A DNA stretch of 64,000 bases, from NCBI RefSeq assembly GCF_031326225.1, contig NZ_CP133720.1:2170001-2234000 (forward strand), written 5' to 3'. Within the stretch, counting starts at the first letter, position 1; each line of letters begins with the position of its first letter. The position numbers and the translations under genes are program-made. The stretch comes from Undibacterium cyanobacteriorum. GTDB taxonomy: Bacteria > Pseudomonadota > Gammaproteobacteria > Burkholderiales > Burkholderiaceae_D. The notes under the pieces are model-generated. The model saw nothing but the letters and a program-made list of their open reading frames with translations, ran no database searches and was not told where the DNA came from. This document shows positions 8,969 to 18,863 of the stretch, in pieces.

Positions 8969-9865
8969 TTAAAGATCTTGGATCTGTTCAGCGGTCAGCA
9001 TGAACACCATGTCGTCACCTGCACTGGTGGTCAGCCAAGTGAGGCCAAGCTCATCAAAAGCTTGTTCTGCATAAATGCGTTCATTGCCGATTTCAACCAT
9101 CAAAATGCCATTTGGCTTCAGGCGCTGACCAGCACCGGCAACAATTTTTCGCACTAAATCCATACCATCGTCACCGCCCGCTAAAGCGATTTGTGGCTCG
9201 TGCAAGTACTCTTTAGGAAGTCGACTCATGGATTGCGAATTCACGTAAGGTGGATTCGTGATGATCAAATCGTATTGTTTGTCCGGGACATTGGCGTAGA
9301 GATCGGACTGTATCAATTGAATGCGATCTTCAAGCTCATAACGTTCCACATTAATGCGCGCCACGGCGAGGGCGTCGGCAGAAATATCGACCGCGTCGAC
9401 TTGTGCGTTATCGAAAGCATCGGCCAGCATAATCGGCAAACAGCCAGAGCCAGTGCAGAGTTCAAGAATGTCGGTGACTTCGTCGGGATCTTGCACCCAT
9501 GGGGCGAAGCGCTCTGGAATCAGTTCAGCGATAAACGATCGCGGCACGATGACGCGTTCATCGACGTAGAAGTTGTAAGTGCCGAGCCACGCTTCTTTGG
9601 TGATGTAAGATGCAGGTACACGCTCAGTGGCGCGGCGTTCGATCACTGCCAAAGCAGTGTCGATTTCAGAGGCCAGCAAGCGCGCGTCGAGAAAGGGCTC
9701 TATCTTATCCAGCGGCAGTTTCAAAGTATGCAGCAATAAATAGGCAGCTTCATCTAAGGCATTGGCGCTGCCGTGACCAAAGAATAATTGTTCGGTGTTG
9801 AAACGCGTGACCGCATAACGCAAGAGATCGCGTAATGTTTGAAATGGTGTACTGTTTGAAGTCAT
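8969..9865 (-). CDS. prmB: ribosomal protein uL3 glutamine N5-methyltransferase
   Basis: This S-adenosylmethionine enzyme methylates a conserved glutamine of large-subunit protein L3 (PrmB). The 298 residues contain an N-terminal helical domain, the SAM-binding motif LELCTGSGCLPIML and the catalytic NPPYVNS, whose NPPY signature is shared with HemK/PrmC. Length and the insert SRLPKEYLHEPQIALAGG favour PrmB over PrmC. It lies 50 bases after dapE on the same strand, the usual neighbourhood in this order of bacteria, and is probably co-transcribed with it. Confidence 0.92.
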   Translation of the reverse strand: MTSNSTPFQTLRDLLRYAVTRFNTEQLFFGHGSANALDEAAYLLLHTLKLPLDKIEPFLDARLLASEIDTALAVIERRATERVPASYITKEAWLGTYNFYVDERVIVPRSFIAELIPERFAPWVQDPDEVTDILELCTGSGCLPIMLADAFDNAQVDAVDISADALAVARINVERYELEDRIQLIQSDLYANVPDKQYDLIITNPPYVNSQSMSRLPKEYLHEPQIALAGGDDGMDLVRKIVAGAGQRLKPNGILMVEIGNERIYAEQAFDELGLTWLTTSAGDDMVFMLTAEQIQDL

Positions 9866-9915
9866 GATGCTTACCTTTCCTCGTCTGAATAACGAGTGAT
9901 TTTTGTTTTTCTGCT

Positions 9916-11049
9916 TTATTTTGGCAGAAGAAGATTTTCGAGTGTTCGACGATAAATATTCTTGAGCGGATCGATGTATTTCAATTCGATATGTTCATCG
10001 ATTTTATGAATGCTGGCATTGGGTGGTCCGAACTCGACGACTTGTGGGCAGATTTTGGCGATAAAACGACCATCAGAGGTGCCACCTGTGGTGGAAAGTT
10101 CTGTCACAACGCCAGTCTCGGCCAAAATGGCAGAGGCGAGTGCCTCACTCAAATCGCCTTTTGGTGTTAAGAACGGATAGCCGCCGATGGTCCATTTGAG
10201 ATCATAGTCGAGCGCGTGTCGGTCGAGGATGGCGTGGACACGTTGCTGCAAACCCTCTGCAGTGCTCGCCGTGCAAAAACGGAAATTGAAGTCAATCACA
10301 ATTTCGCCGGGGATCACATTTGATGCGCCGGTACCCGCATGGATATTTGACATTTGCCACGAAGTTGGAAGGTAATACTCATTACCGTGATCCCACACTT
10401 CATTGACCAAATCATTCAGCGCAGGCGCAAGCAGATGAATCGGGTTTTTTGCGAGCTGGGGGTACGCAATATGGCCCTGCACACCTTTTACGGTGAGTTT
10501 GCCGGACATGGTTCCGCGCCGTCCATTTTTGATGGTGTCACCTAGAACTTCGCTCGAGGTCGGTTCGCCAACGATGCAGTAATCGAGTTGCTCGCCACGC
10601 TCTTTGAGTTGATTGCAGACGACCACTGTACCATCAGTTGCCGGACCTTCCTCATCGCTCGTAATCAAGAAACCGATCGAGCCTTGGTGTTCTGGATGTG
10701 CTTGAATGAATTCTTCGGTCGCGACAACGAAGGCCGCAATCGAAGTCTTCATATCAGCTGCGCCGCGCCCGAATAATTTGCCGTCACGATGTGTTGGTGA
10801 GAACGGTGCGGAAGACCATTGGTTGACTGGGCCTGTCGGCACGACATCAGTGTGTCCCGCGAAGACCACTAGAGGTTGCTGTGTGCCACGACGGGCCCAC
10901 AAATTGGTGACGTCACCTGATTGAATGGTTTCGCATGCAAAACCTAATGGTTGCAAGAGGCTAATCAAGGTTTGCTGGCAGCCTTTGTCTTCGGGGGTAA
11001 CGGAATCTAAACCGATCAATTGCTCGGTGAGCGCGAGAGTTTTGCTCAT
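9916..11049 (-). CDS. dapE: succinyl-diaminopimelate desuccinylase
   Basis: Hydrolyses N-succinyl-LL-diaminopimelate to LL-diaminopimelate and succinate in the lysine and peptidoglycan pathway. This 377-residue M20-family zinc enzyme shows the metal-binding GHTDVVP, GRGAADMKTS with the bridging Asp, the catalytic SDEEGPA and later GEPTSS, GGTSDGRF and the closing EFGPPNASIHKIDE with the last His ligand. It begins seven bases after the stop of the ArsC-like gene, so translation may be coupled. dapD and dapC, which act earlier in the same pathway, lie upstream on the same strand. Confidence 0.97.
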   Translation of the reverse strand: MSKTLALTEQLIGLDSVTPEDKGCQQTLISLLQPLGFACETIQSGDVTNLWARRGTQQPLVVFAGHTDVVPTGPVNQWSSAPFSPTHRDGKLFGRGAADMKTSIAAFVVATEEFIQAHPEHQGSIGFLITSDEEGPATDGTVVVCNQLKERGEQLDYCIVGEPTSSEVLGDTIKNGRRGTMSGKLTVKGVQGHIAYPQLAKNPIHLLAPALNDLVNEVWDHGNEYYLPTSWQMSNIHAGTGASNVIPGEIVIDFNFRFCTASTAEGLQQRVHAILDRHALDYDLKWTIGGYPFLTPKGDLSEALASAILAETGVVTELSTTGGTSDGRFIAKICPQVVEFGPPNASIHKIDEHIELKYIDPLKNIYRRTLENLLLPK

Positions 11050-11056
11050 AAAAATG

Positions 11057-11431
11057 TCAGGAAAAGAGGGCTTGGTAGCGCTCGGTGGAGAAGCCGACGT
11101 GGACCTTTAGTGCGTTGCCATGATCGATCACGAGCACTGGGCGTTTTATGACGGATGATTGTTCTACCATCAAAGAAATTGCGCTTAGTGTGTCGTCTGC
11201 GCGTAGCTTGTCTGCATCGGAAAGAGCGCGCCACGTTGTGCCCTTACGATTGATCAGGGTTGCTAGATCGGAATCGGTGAGCCAAGTTTCAACGGTGCTC
11301 TTTGTTAATCCATCTTTTTTAAAGTTATGGAAGACGAAATTGATCCCATGCTCATCCAACCAAGTGCGAGCCTTTTTGACGGTATCGCAGTTCGGGATGC
11401 CGTACATCGTGATTGTTCGTGGTGTCGTCAT
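11057..11431 (-). CDS. ArsC/Spx-family (YffB-like) protein
   Basis: A small thioredoxin-fold protein of 124 residues. The N-terminal MYGIPNCDTVKKARTWLDEH has the family's single N-terminal Cys (residue 15) in the CxxxxKA context, and the RPVLVID segment near residue 97 is typical of ArsC-related proteins. The nearest known relative is E. coli YffB, which also lies beside dapE. Despite the family name there is no sign of an arsenic operon, so I do not call it an arsenate reductase. It is probably a thiol-linked protein of unknown substrate, seven bases ahead of dapE. Confidence 0.88.
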   Translation of the reverse strand: MTTPRTITMYGIPNCDTVKKARTWLDEHGINFVFHNFKKDGLTKSTVETWLTDSDLATLINRKGTTWRALSDADKLRADDTLSAISLMVEQSSVIKRPVLVIDHGNALKVHVGFSTERYQALFS

Positions 11432-11472
11432 GCAATGATAGATTCTTGTCTTGCGGGGGCAAATCGCTAGTT

Positions 11473-12624
11473 TTAAAGGGTCAACGTGAATTCAGTGAAG
11501 GTCGCTTGATCCTTCAGCTCTGGTTCGGGTTCCGGCTCAGGCACAGGTTGATTTTTCTGTGCCAACTGTGCGTCGTTATTAATCAGCCATAACAAGTTAT
11601 TGGCAGAATCCGCGTTCGCCAAGCCTTCATCTTGAGTGATTAAGCCGTCTTTGATGAGTTGTAGTAGCGCGCGTTCAAAGGTTTGTGAACCAGGCGCTAA
11701 GCTCTTCTCAATGGCTTCCTTAATTTGGAAGATGTTACCTTGTTCGATCAGCTCGGCAACGTAACGAGTATTGAGCATGATTTCGACTGCCGGGCATCGT
11801 CCACCATTAGCGGCCTTAATGAGGCGTTGCGAGATAATTGCTTTGACGGAAGCTGCCAAATCGAGCAGGAGTGCGCTTCGATTTTCAATCGGGAAGAAAC
11901 TAATAATGCGATTTAAAGCCTGATAGCTGTTGTTAGCATGCAAGGTTGCCACAACCAAGTGACCGGATTGCGCATAAGCGATCGCCGCCATCATGGTCTC
12001 TAGATCGCGAATCTCACCAATCAAAATGCAATCAGGTGCTTGGCGCAAGGAATTTCGCAAAGCGGTTTTGAGACTATCAGCGTCAGTGCCAACCTCGCGT
12101 TGATTCACAATCGATTTTTTGCTGCGGAATAGATATTCGATCGGATCTTCGATCGTCAAAATGTGACCAGTCTTAGTCTCATTGCGAAAATCCAACATTG
12201 ACGCAATGGAGGTTGACTTTCCTGAACCGGTTGCGCCGACAACGAGAATGAGACCACGCTTCTCCATGATTAATTCGGACAAAACGGGAGGCAGATTGAG
12301 CGTGTTCAAAGCTGGAATGACGCCGGGAACGAAACGAAATACAGCCGAAGTCGAACCACGTTGTTTGAAGGCAGATAAACGGAAGCGACCTATACCAGGC
12401 GCGCCAATACCAATGTTGAGTTCATTGTCGCGCTTAAATTGCGCGAGGTGTTCAGGTGAGACAACCTCTGCTAACAAAGTCATGATGTTATCTTCATCCA
12501 TGCGTTGCTGATTGATCGGCAGGAGGTTGCCATTGATTTTGAGATGAATGGGAGAATTAATCGCGAAGAACATATCTGACGCGTTTTTGTCCTTCATGAG
12601 TTGAAACAGACGATCCATTGCCAT
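11473..12624 (-). CDS. pilU: type IV pilus retraction ATPase, PilU type
   Basis: A hexameric AAA-type motor of the PilT/PilU group, 383 residues, cytoplasmic. It has Walker A GATGSGKST (about 130-138), the Asp-box region TIEDPIEYLF, Walker B ILIGEIRDLETM and the His box HLVVATLHANN. The C-terminal extension and overall sequence look like PilU more than PilT. PilU helps PilT retract the pilus in twitching and DNA uptake. The start is supported by AAAGGGGG seven bases upstream. No other pilus gene is nearby, and the gene is embedded between dapD and dapE. The last 25 residues contain a short Pro-Glu repeat (PVPEPEPEPEL). Confidence 0.88.
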   Translation of the reverse strand: MAMDRLFQLMKDKNASDMFFAINSPIHLKINGNLLPINQQRMDEDNIMTLLAEVVSPEHLAQFKRDNELNIGIGAPGIGRFRLSAFKQRGSTSAVFRFVPGVIPALNTLNLPPVLSELIMEKRGLILVVGATGSGKSTSIASMLDFRNETKTGHILTIEDPIEYLFRSKKSIVNQREVGTDADSLKTALRNSLRQAPDCILIGEIRDLETMMAAIAYAQSGHLVVATLHANNSYQALNRIISFFPIENRSALLLDLAASVKAIISQRLIKAANGGRCPAVEIMLNTRYVAELIEQGNIFQIKEAIEKSLAPGSQTFERALLQLIKDGLITQDEGLANADSANNLLWLINNDAQLAQKNQPVPEPEPEPELKDQATFTEFTLTL

Positions 12625-12697
12625 GTTAATTCCCCCTTTATCTATGTCGCTGTGTTTTTGCTATTTTGAGATCCACTCGAGGTGGTTTGTAGTGCGA

Positions 12698-13525
12698 TTA
12701 TGCACCACGCAACAATTCATTAATACTGGTTTTCGAGCGTGTTTGTGCGTCGACACGTTTCACGATGACGGCGCAGTACAGGCTGTATTTGCCGCATGCG
12801 GACGGGAGGTTGCCGGACACTACAACCGAGCCAGCAGGGACGCGGCCATAGCTGACTTCTCCAGTTGCGCGGTCATAGATTTTTGTCGACTGACCAATAT
12901 ATACACCCATCGAGATCACGGAGTTTTCTTCTACGATGACGCCTTCAACGATTTCGGAGCGAGCGCCGATGAAGCAGTTGTCTTCAATGATGGTGGGGTT
13001 GGCTTGCATAGGTTCTAAAACGCCACCAATGCCGACGCCGCCAGATAAGTGCACGTTTTTACCAATTTGTGCACAAGATCCAACCGTTGCCCAAGTGTCG
13101 ACCATCGCACCTTCATCAACATAGGCGCCGATGTTCACATACGATGGCATCAAGACCACGTTCTTGCCAATGAAGCTACCACGGCGCGCGACGGCTGGTG
13201 GTACGACGCGGAAGCCACCACGTTGAAAATCTTCGGCGGTATAGTTCGCGAATTTGGTCGGCACTTTGTCGAAGAATTGCATGTGATCGCCAGAGGGCAT
13301 GACGATGTTATCTTCTAAGCGGAACGAGAGCAGAACCGCTTTTTTCACCCATTGATTGACCTGCCATGCTCCATCGAGTTTTTGAGCGACGCGCAATGCG
13401 CCAGAGTCTAGTTGTTCGAGAACGTGTGCAACTGCCTCACGCAATTCGGCTGGCGCGTTTTTTGGTGAAAAGTTAGCGCGGTCTTCCCAGGCTTGTTCGA
13501 TAATCGATTGAAGTTGTTGTGTCAT
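12698..13525 (-). CDS. dapD: tetrahydrodipicolinate N-succinyltransferase
   Basis: Transfers succinyl from succinyl-CoA to tetrahydrodipicolinate, the committed step of the succinylase branch of the diaminopimelate pathway. The 275 residues match the family length. The N-terminal helical domain is followed by left-handed beta-helix hexapeptide repeats from about residue 105 (GKNVVLMPSYVNIGAYVDEG, GIGGVLEP, GARSEIVEGVIVEE) and ends with the expected KYSLYCAVIVKRVD. It lies 81 bases after dapC on the same strand. Confidence 0.97.
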   Translation of the reverse strand: MTQQLQSIIEQAWEDRANFSPKNAPAELREAVAHVLEQLDSGALRVAQKLDGAWQVNQWVKKAVLLSFRLEDNIVMPSGDHMQFFDKVPTKFANYTAEDFQRGGFRVVPPAVARRGSFIGKNVVLMPSYVNIGAYVDEGAMVDTWATVGSCAQIGKNVHLSGGVGIGGVLEPMQANPTIIEDNCFIGARSEIVEGVIVEENSVISMGVYIGQSTKIYDRATGEVSYGRVPAGSVVVSGNLPSACGKYSLYCAVIVKRVDAQTRSKTSINELLRGA

Positions 13526-13606
13526 GACGAAAGAAATTGAAGTGGATGAAAGATGTTAAATTTTTCTATGAATTCTATGAATGTTTCTAGTAGTTCTGAC
13601 GATCGA

Positions 13607-14836
13607 TCATGCGGAGGGTGCTTGCATGTGCTGACGAACAAAGCTGGCGATCCGTTGTGCGGCCTCCAAACATTCGTCAACTTCGGCGACTAAGGCCATA
13701 CGAATGCGATTTTTTCCAGGATTGATGCCGTGCGCTTCTCGCGCAAGATAACTGCCCGGCAAAACTGTCACATTATAGTCTCGGTAGAGAGCTAAGGCGA
13801 ATTCTGTATCGCTCATGGGAGTATGCTTGGTGACGTCGGCCCAGAGGTAGAAGGCGGCATCGGGTAATGCGACGTCGAGAACTTCTTGCAGAATTGGTGT
13901 GATTTGAGCAAATTTTTGTTTGTAGAGCTCTCGATTTTCAATCACATGAGCTTCATCATTCCATGCCGCAGTTGACGCTGCTTGTACAGGTGGTGCCATT
14001 GCGCCGCCGTGATAAGTGCGATACAGCAGGAAATTTTTAATGAGCTTGGCATCGCCAGCAACGAAGCCAGAGCGCATGCCGGGCACGTTAGAGCGTTTCG
14101 ATAGGCTCGATAAAGTAATTAAGTTGCGATAATCCTTTAAGCCGAAGCGATGCGCAGCGGTCAGGCTGCCTAAAGGAGTCTCTTCCTTGAAATAGATCTC
14201 TGAGTAACATTCATCGGCAGCAATCACGAAGTTATATTTTTCCGATAGTGCGAAAAGCTCTTCCCAGTCTTTTTGTGTCAACACCGCGCCGGTGGGATTG
14301 CCTGGCGAACAAACAAAGACCAACTGCGTACGAAGCCAAATCTCTTCGGGAATACTACTGTAGTCAGGGGCGAAATTGCGTGCAGGATTCGCATTGGCAA
14401 AATAGGGCTCTGCGCCAGCTAGATAGGCGGCCCCTTCGTAGATTTGATAGAACGGATTCGGGCACATCACGATAGGCTTGCCGCCTTGCGTACGAGTCGG
14501 GTCGACGACTGCCTGAACCAGTGAGAACAAGGCTTCGCGTGAACCATTCACTGGCAAAATTTGCGACGCAATGTCAAGTTGAGGGACATCGAAGCGACGG
14601 GATAACCACTGGCTGATGGCGAGCCGCAATGTTTCACTACCAAGGGTTGCTGGATAATTGGCGAGGCCGTCGAGATTGTCGATTAGTGCTTGCTTAATTA
14701 AGTCCGGAGTTGCATGTTTGGGTTCCCCCAAGCCTAAGCTGATTGGGCTGTAGTTGGGATTTGGGGTGGTGCCTGCAAAGAGTTTTCTTAACTTTTCGAA
14801 TGGGTAAGCTTGCAGCAGTTCGAGGTAGGGATTCAC
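13607..14836 (-). CDS. dapC: N-succinyldiaminopimelate aminotransferase
   Basis: A PLP-dependent fold-type I transaminase of 409 residues, making N-succinyl-LL-diaminopimelate from the keto precursor with glutamate. The PLP lysine is in SLSKRSNVPGMRSGF (Lys 247); SPGNPTG and ADECYSEIYF are the standard cofactor motifs. It is the first gene of the dapC-dapD-pilU-arsC-like-dapE run, and that context decides between dapC and the related argD or aspartate transaminases. A TATAAT box lies about 160 bases upstream. Confidence 0.93.
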   Translation of the reverse strand: MNPYLELLQAYPFEKLRKLFAGTTPNPNYSPISLGLGEPKHATPDLIKQALIDNLDGLANYPATLGSETLRLAISQWLSRRFDVPQLDIASQILPVNGSREALFSLVQAVVDPTRTQGGKPIVMCPNPFYQIYEGAAYLAGAEPYFANANPARNFAPDYSSIPEEIWLRTQLVFVCSPGNPTGAVLTQKDWEELFALSEKYNFVIAADECYSEIYFKEETPLGSLTAAHRFGLKDYRNLITLSSLSKRSNVPGMRSGFVAGDAKLIKNFLLYRTYHGGAMAPPVQAASTAAWNDEAHVIENRELYKQKFAQITPILQEVLDVALPDAAFYLWADVTKHTPMSDTEFALALYRDYNVTVLPGSYLAREAHGINPGKNRIRMALVAEVDECLEAAQRIASFVRQHMQAPSA

Positions 14837-15345
14837 TTTGATAACCGGTTATAAACGAAGGGATGGGCGTGCTTGCCAAGCTGCTGGATTAACTCAGACT
14901 TGGAGCGCTTCATTTCTTGGCTTTATTTCCCTTTTCAGGGTAAAGAAATAAGTCTTCAATCGATCGTCAATCTGCCAGCGTCAACGAGCCCGTATTATAG
15001 CCTCGTGCGACAGACTTGGAAGTTTCATTTGGAATAAGCATATAAATACGTCTATGAATAAGCAAAGGTAGGATGGCGTTCTTGTTTTGGTCTTTTTCAA
15101 ATTCCCGATGTCAGTTCGATGATCGTGGCATGAAATTCAAAAACGCATATTTTCAGCGCCGAGAATGTTATGATGTGCGGTCTGACTTGGCTTAAGGCTA
15201 AGTTTTGCGCTCCAAATCCTCGAATTTGGGGGGCGGAGTAACAGTTTTTTAAGGCGGTAAGTGAAGGCAAGTAATTTGTTCGTTTTGTTTGTAAAATCCA
15301 TTAAAAAACAATAAAAATTAATAAAATTCGGTAAATAAAAATAAC
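14837..15345. other. divergent intergenic region between dapC and smc
   Basis: About 500 bases separate the divergent dapC and smc genes. I see no gene here. It contains a perfect TATAAT box facing dapC, a short inverted repeat (CCAAAT ... ATTTGG near 15214-15232) and a very AT-rich stretch from about 15260 to smc, where an smc promoter is expected but could not be placed. Confidence 0.5.
14994..14999 (-). promoter_or_regulatory. probable -10 box for dapC
   Basis: The minus strand reads TATAAT, a perfect -10 hexamer. The -35 position holds only weak matches (TTCCAA). A transcript from here would have a leader of about 150 bases before dapC. Confidence 0.45.
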
Positions 15346-18300
15346 GTGCGCTTAACTTCAATTAAATTATCGGGGTTTAAATCTTTCGTTGACCCCACCC
15401 ATTTTCAAGTTCCAGGGCAACTCGTTGGCGTTGTAGGGCCAAACGGTTGTGGTAAATCGAACATCATCGATGCGGTCCGCTGGGTTTTGGGCGAATCGAA
15501 GGCTTCTGAATTGCGTGGTGAATCCATGCAAGACGTGATCTTTAATGGCTCAACGCATCGCAAGCCAGCAGGGCGTTCCTCGGTCGAATTGGTATTCGAC
15601 AATAGTATGGGGAAGGCGGCTGGGCAATGGAGTCAGTATGCTGAGATCGCCGTTAAACGGACGCTGACGCGCGACGGGACCTCGACCTATTACATTAACG
15701 GCCAACCCGTGCGCCGTCGTGACATTCAGGACATTTTCCTCGGTACCGGTTTGGGGCCGCGCGCTTACGCGATTATCGGTCAAGGCATGATCTCCCGCAT
15801 CATTGAATCGCGCCCGGAAGAATTGCGCGTGTTCTTGGAAGAGGCTGCTGGCGTATCGCGTTACAAGGAACGTCGACGCGAAACCGAAAATCGTATCCAT
15901 GACACTCATGAGAACCTGGTGCGTGTCGAAGATATTTTGCGAGAGTTGAACGCGAACCTTGAAAAGCTCGAGGCGCAGGCGGAAGTCGCGAACAAATATC
16001 ACGCCCTACAAGCGGATCAAGAAGAGAAACAAAAACTCTTATGGATGCTGCGCAAACGCGAAGCGGCGGCAGAACAGAAAAAATATTTCGCTGAAATTGA
16101 AAAGTGTCAAATTGATCTCGAAGAGCAAACGGCTAAGCTGCGTCATGTTGAGCTCGAGTTAGAGCAAATGCGTCAGGCCCACTATGCGGTCGGCGATAAG
16201 ATGCATCAAGCGCAAGGCAATTTGTATCAAACCAATGCGGAGATCGGTAGCCTAGAAGCGCAAATCAAATTTGTGATTGAATCGCGCTCGCGTTTGCAAT
16301 CCCAATTGAATTCTCTGGCAGCACAACGTGATCAATGGCAGCGTCAAGGTCAGCAATTCCAAGATGATTTGGCAGATGCCGAAATGCATGTCGAAGAATT
16401 GGCTATGCGCAGCGAGCAAGCGCAAGAAACGGTCGCGCAGCAGAATGAAAAAATCCCTGCACTCGAACAGATTTGGCGTGAAGCACAACTCAAAAGCACT
16501 GAGTCGCGCGCCAAGATCATGCAGATGCAACAGCAAATTGAATTGGAGTCGGCGCATCAACGTAATGCCTCGAATATCTTAAACAGTTTGGCGATACGTC
16601 GTGAACGTCTGGCGCAAGAAAAGCAAGGCTTGGTGGTGCCCGACACTTCGCATTTGCAAAACCTCGCCATGCAGTTGGAAGAGAAAAAGCAAGTGCTTGA
16701 AGAAGCGACGATGCAGCTTGAAGAGGCCCAAGAACGTTTGCCACAGCTTGAAGAAGAACGTAAGGCCGCCCAAGAACAAGTCAATAAAGACACCGCGCAA
16801 TCGGCGCAGCTTGATGCGCGACTGGCGGCGTTGAAGTCGCTGCAGGAAAGCTTGGAGAGTCAAGGTAAAGTCCAACCATGGCTGGCGAAACATGGCCTTG
16901 AAAAACTGCCTAAACTTTGGCAAAAAGTGCAGATCGAATCGGGTTGGGAAACCGCCTTGGAGTCCGTTTTGCGCGAACGCACCTCGGCCTTGGAGATGTC
17001 CAATCTCGAATGGGCAAAAGCGTTTTTCAGCGATGCACCACCAGCAAAATTGGCTTTGTATGCGCCGCAGGTGATTGCGCCGACGCCAGCAATTGATGGT
17101 CTGAAACCGATGTTCGATTTATTGCAGTTGAACGATGCGGGTGTTCGTGGTGTGATGCAGGATTGGTTGCATAACGTTTATGTGGCGGCCGATACAGCAA
17201 GCGCCTTCATGGATCGCGCGAAACTACCAGCTGGAGCCAGCTTTATCACGAAACAAGGTCATCTCGTCAGTGCTTCGAGTGTGCGTTTTTACGCCACCGA
17301 TTCGGAACAAGATGGTGTCTTAGCGCGTCAACAGGAAATCGAAAACATCGGCAAGCAAGCGCGAGCACAACATTTGTTAGCAGACGAAGGCAAGACGCGC
17401 GCCATTCGCGCTGAAGCTGCTTTGAGTCAAGCAACGCAAAGCTTGCAGGAATTGCGTGCCCGTGTTTCCAACTTGACGCAGACTGTGCACGGTTTGCAAA
17501 TCGAGTACATGAAGTTGGCTGAGGTGCAAGAGCGTTTCAATCAACGCAGCCAGCAAATTCAAACGGACTTGGCGGAAATTGCTGAGCAAGAGCATGAGCA
17601 ACAAACAGCGCGTGCTGAATCTGAAGCGAAGTTTGAAAAGCTCGATATTGCGCTTGCCGAAATGCAGGAAACACACGAATCGGGTCAGACCGAGTTCCTC
17701 GAGAAAGAACAACATCTAAACGATGCTAGGGCCCGATTGCGCGATCTTGAATTGGCAGCGCAGGAAGCGAGCTTTGCCGAGAAGACGCATCGCGTCAAGA
17801 TTGAAGAATTAAAGCGGAGTATCGCCACCGCGCTCGAACAAGCTTCGCAGCTATTCGCCAACATGCAGCAAGGCCAACTTGAGCTGGAAAGTATGGATGA
17901 GCAAACTGCGCAGGCTGGTTTGCAGAGCTTGTTGGAGAAACGCAGTGAACAAGAACGCGTGTTGGCCGATGCGCGTCACGAGTTAGATCAGCTGACACAG
18001 AAATTGCGTCACGCTGAAGAGGCGAAATTGCAAGTCGAGCGTAGCCTGCAACCGCAGCGTGATCGCATCGTTGAGTTGCAACTGAAAGAGCAGGCAGCAC
18101 GCCTCAATCAAGAACAGTACGAAGAGCAATTGCGCAACTTCGAGGTTGATGAAGCAGCTCTCGAACCGAAATTGCATGACGATCTTAGACCATCTTATCT
18201 GCAAGGTGAGGTGACGCGTTTGACGAATGCAATTGCCGCGTTGGGTGCGGTCAACTTGGCGGCTTTAGAAGAGCTGGCGCAAGCGAAAGAACGTAAAACC

Positions 18301-18858
18301 TTCCTTGATTCACAGTTTGCCGATTTGACGGAAGCGATCACAACTTTGCAAGACGCGATTACCAAAATCGATATGGAAACGCGTGATCTATTGCAAGATA
18401 CATTCAATCGCGTGAATCATCATTTCGCTGAATTGTTCCCGGTCTTATTCGGTGGCGGTCAAGCGAAGTTGATTATGACCGGTGACGAAATTCTCGATTC
18501 AGGTGTTCAGGTTATGGCGCAACCGCCTGGTAAGAAAAATGCGACGATTCATTTGTTGTCGGGTGGTGAAAAAGCATTGACCGCGACCGCCTTGGTGTTC
18601 TCCATGTTCCAGCTCAATCCAGCACCATTCTGCTTACTCGATGAGGTTGATGCGCCGTTGGATGACTCGAATACGGAACGTTTCTGCAATATGGTGAAAC
18701 GTATGTCGAGTAATACACAGTTTTTATTTATTTCCCACAATAAGATTGCGATGGAAATGGCACAACAATTGATTGGTGTCACCATGCAAGAACAAGGGGT
18801 TTCTCGAATCGTTGCGGTCGATATGGAATCGGCCGCAAGTCTGGTTGGTGAGGGTTAA
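15346..18858 (+). CDS. smc: chromosome condensation protein SMC
   Basis: The ATPase of the SMC-ScpAB condensin, which organises and helps segregate the chromosome. At 1170 residues it has full length. Walker A is GPNGCGKSN (about 31-39), followed by RWVLGESKASELRG. Two long coiled-coil arms flank a hinge at roughly residues 510-660. The C-terminal head has the signature LLSGGEKALTATALVFSM and Walker B CLLDEVDAPLDDSNT. Translation starts at GTG; the sequence VRLTSIKLSGFKSF is the normal SMC N-terminus. zipA starts five bases after the stop, so the two are co-transcribed. Confidence 0.98.
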   Translation: MRLTSIKLSGFKSFVDPTHFQVPGQLVGVVGPNGCGKSNIIDAVRWVLGESKASELRGESMQDVIFNGSTHRKPAGRSSVELVFDNSMGKAAGQWSQYAEIAVKRTLTRDGTSTYYINGQPVRRRDIQDIFLGTGLGPRAYAIIGQGMISRIIESRPEELRVFLEEAAGVSRYKERRRETENRIHDTHENLVRVEDILRELNANLEKLEAQAEVANKYHALQADQEEKQKLLWMLRKREAAAEQKKYFAEIEKCQIDLEEQTAKLRHVELELEQMRQAHYAVGDKMHQAQGNLYQTNAEIGSLEAQIKFVIESRSRLQSQLNSLAAQRDQWQRQGQQFQDDLADAEMHVEELAMRSEQAQETVAQQNEKIPALEQIWREAQLKSTESRAKIMQMQQQIELESAHQRNASNILNSLAIRRERLAQEKQGLVVPDTSHLQNLAMQLEEKKQVLEEATMQLEEAQERLPQLEEERKAAQEQVNKDTAQSAQLDARLAALKSLQESLESQGKVQPWLAKHGLEKLPKLWQKVQIESGWETALESVLRERTSALEMSNLEWAKAFFSDAPPAKLALYAPQVIAPTPAIDGLKPMFDLLQLNDAGVRGVMQDWLHNVYVAADTASAFMDRAKLPAGASFITKQGHLVSASSVRFYATDSEQDGVLARQQEIENIGKQARAQHLLADEGKTRAIRAEAALSQATQSLQELRARVSNLTQTVHGLQIEYMKLAEVQERFNQRSQQIQTDLAEIAEQEHEQQTARAESEAKFEKLDIALAEMQETHESGQTEFLEKEQHLNDARARLRDLELAAQEASFAEKTHRVKIEELKRSIATALEQASQLFANMQQGQLELESMDEQTAQAGLQSLLEKRSEQERVLADARHELDQLTQKLRHAEEAKLQVERSLQPQRDRIVELQLKEQAARLNQEQYEEQLRNFEVDEAALEPKLHDDLRPSYLQGEVTRLTNAIAALGAVNLAALEELAQAKERKTFLDSQFADLTEAITTLQDAITKIDMETRDLLQDTFNRVNHHFAELFPVLFGGGQAKLIMTGDEILDSGVQVMAQPPGKKNATIHLLSGGEKALTATALVFSMFQLNPAPFCLLDEVDAPLDDSNTERFCNMVKRMSSNTQFLFISHNKIAMEMAQQLIGVTMQEQGVSRIVAVDMESAASLVGEG

Positions 18859-18863
18859 ACAGA

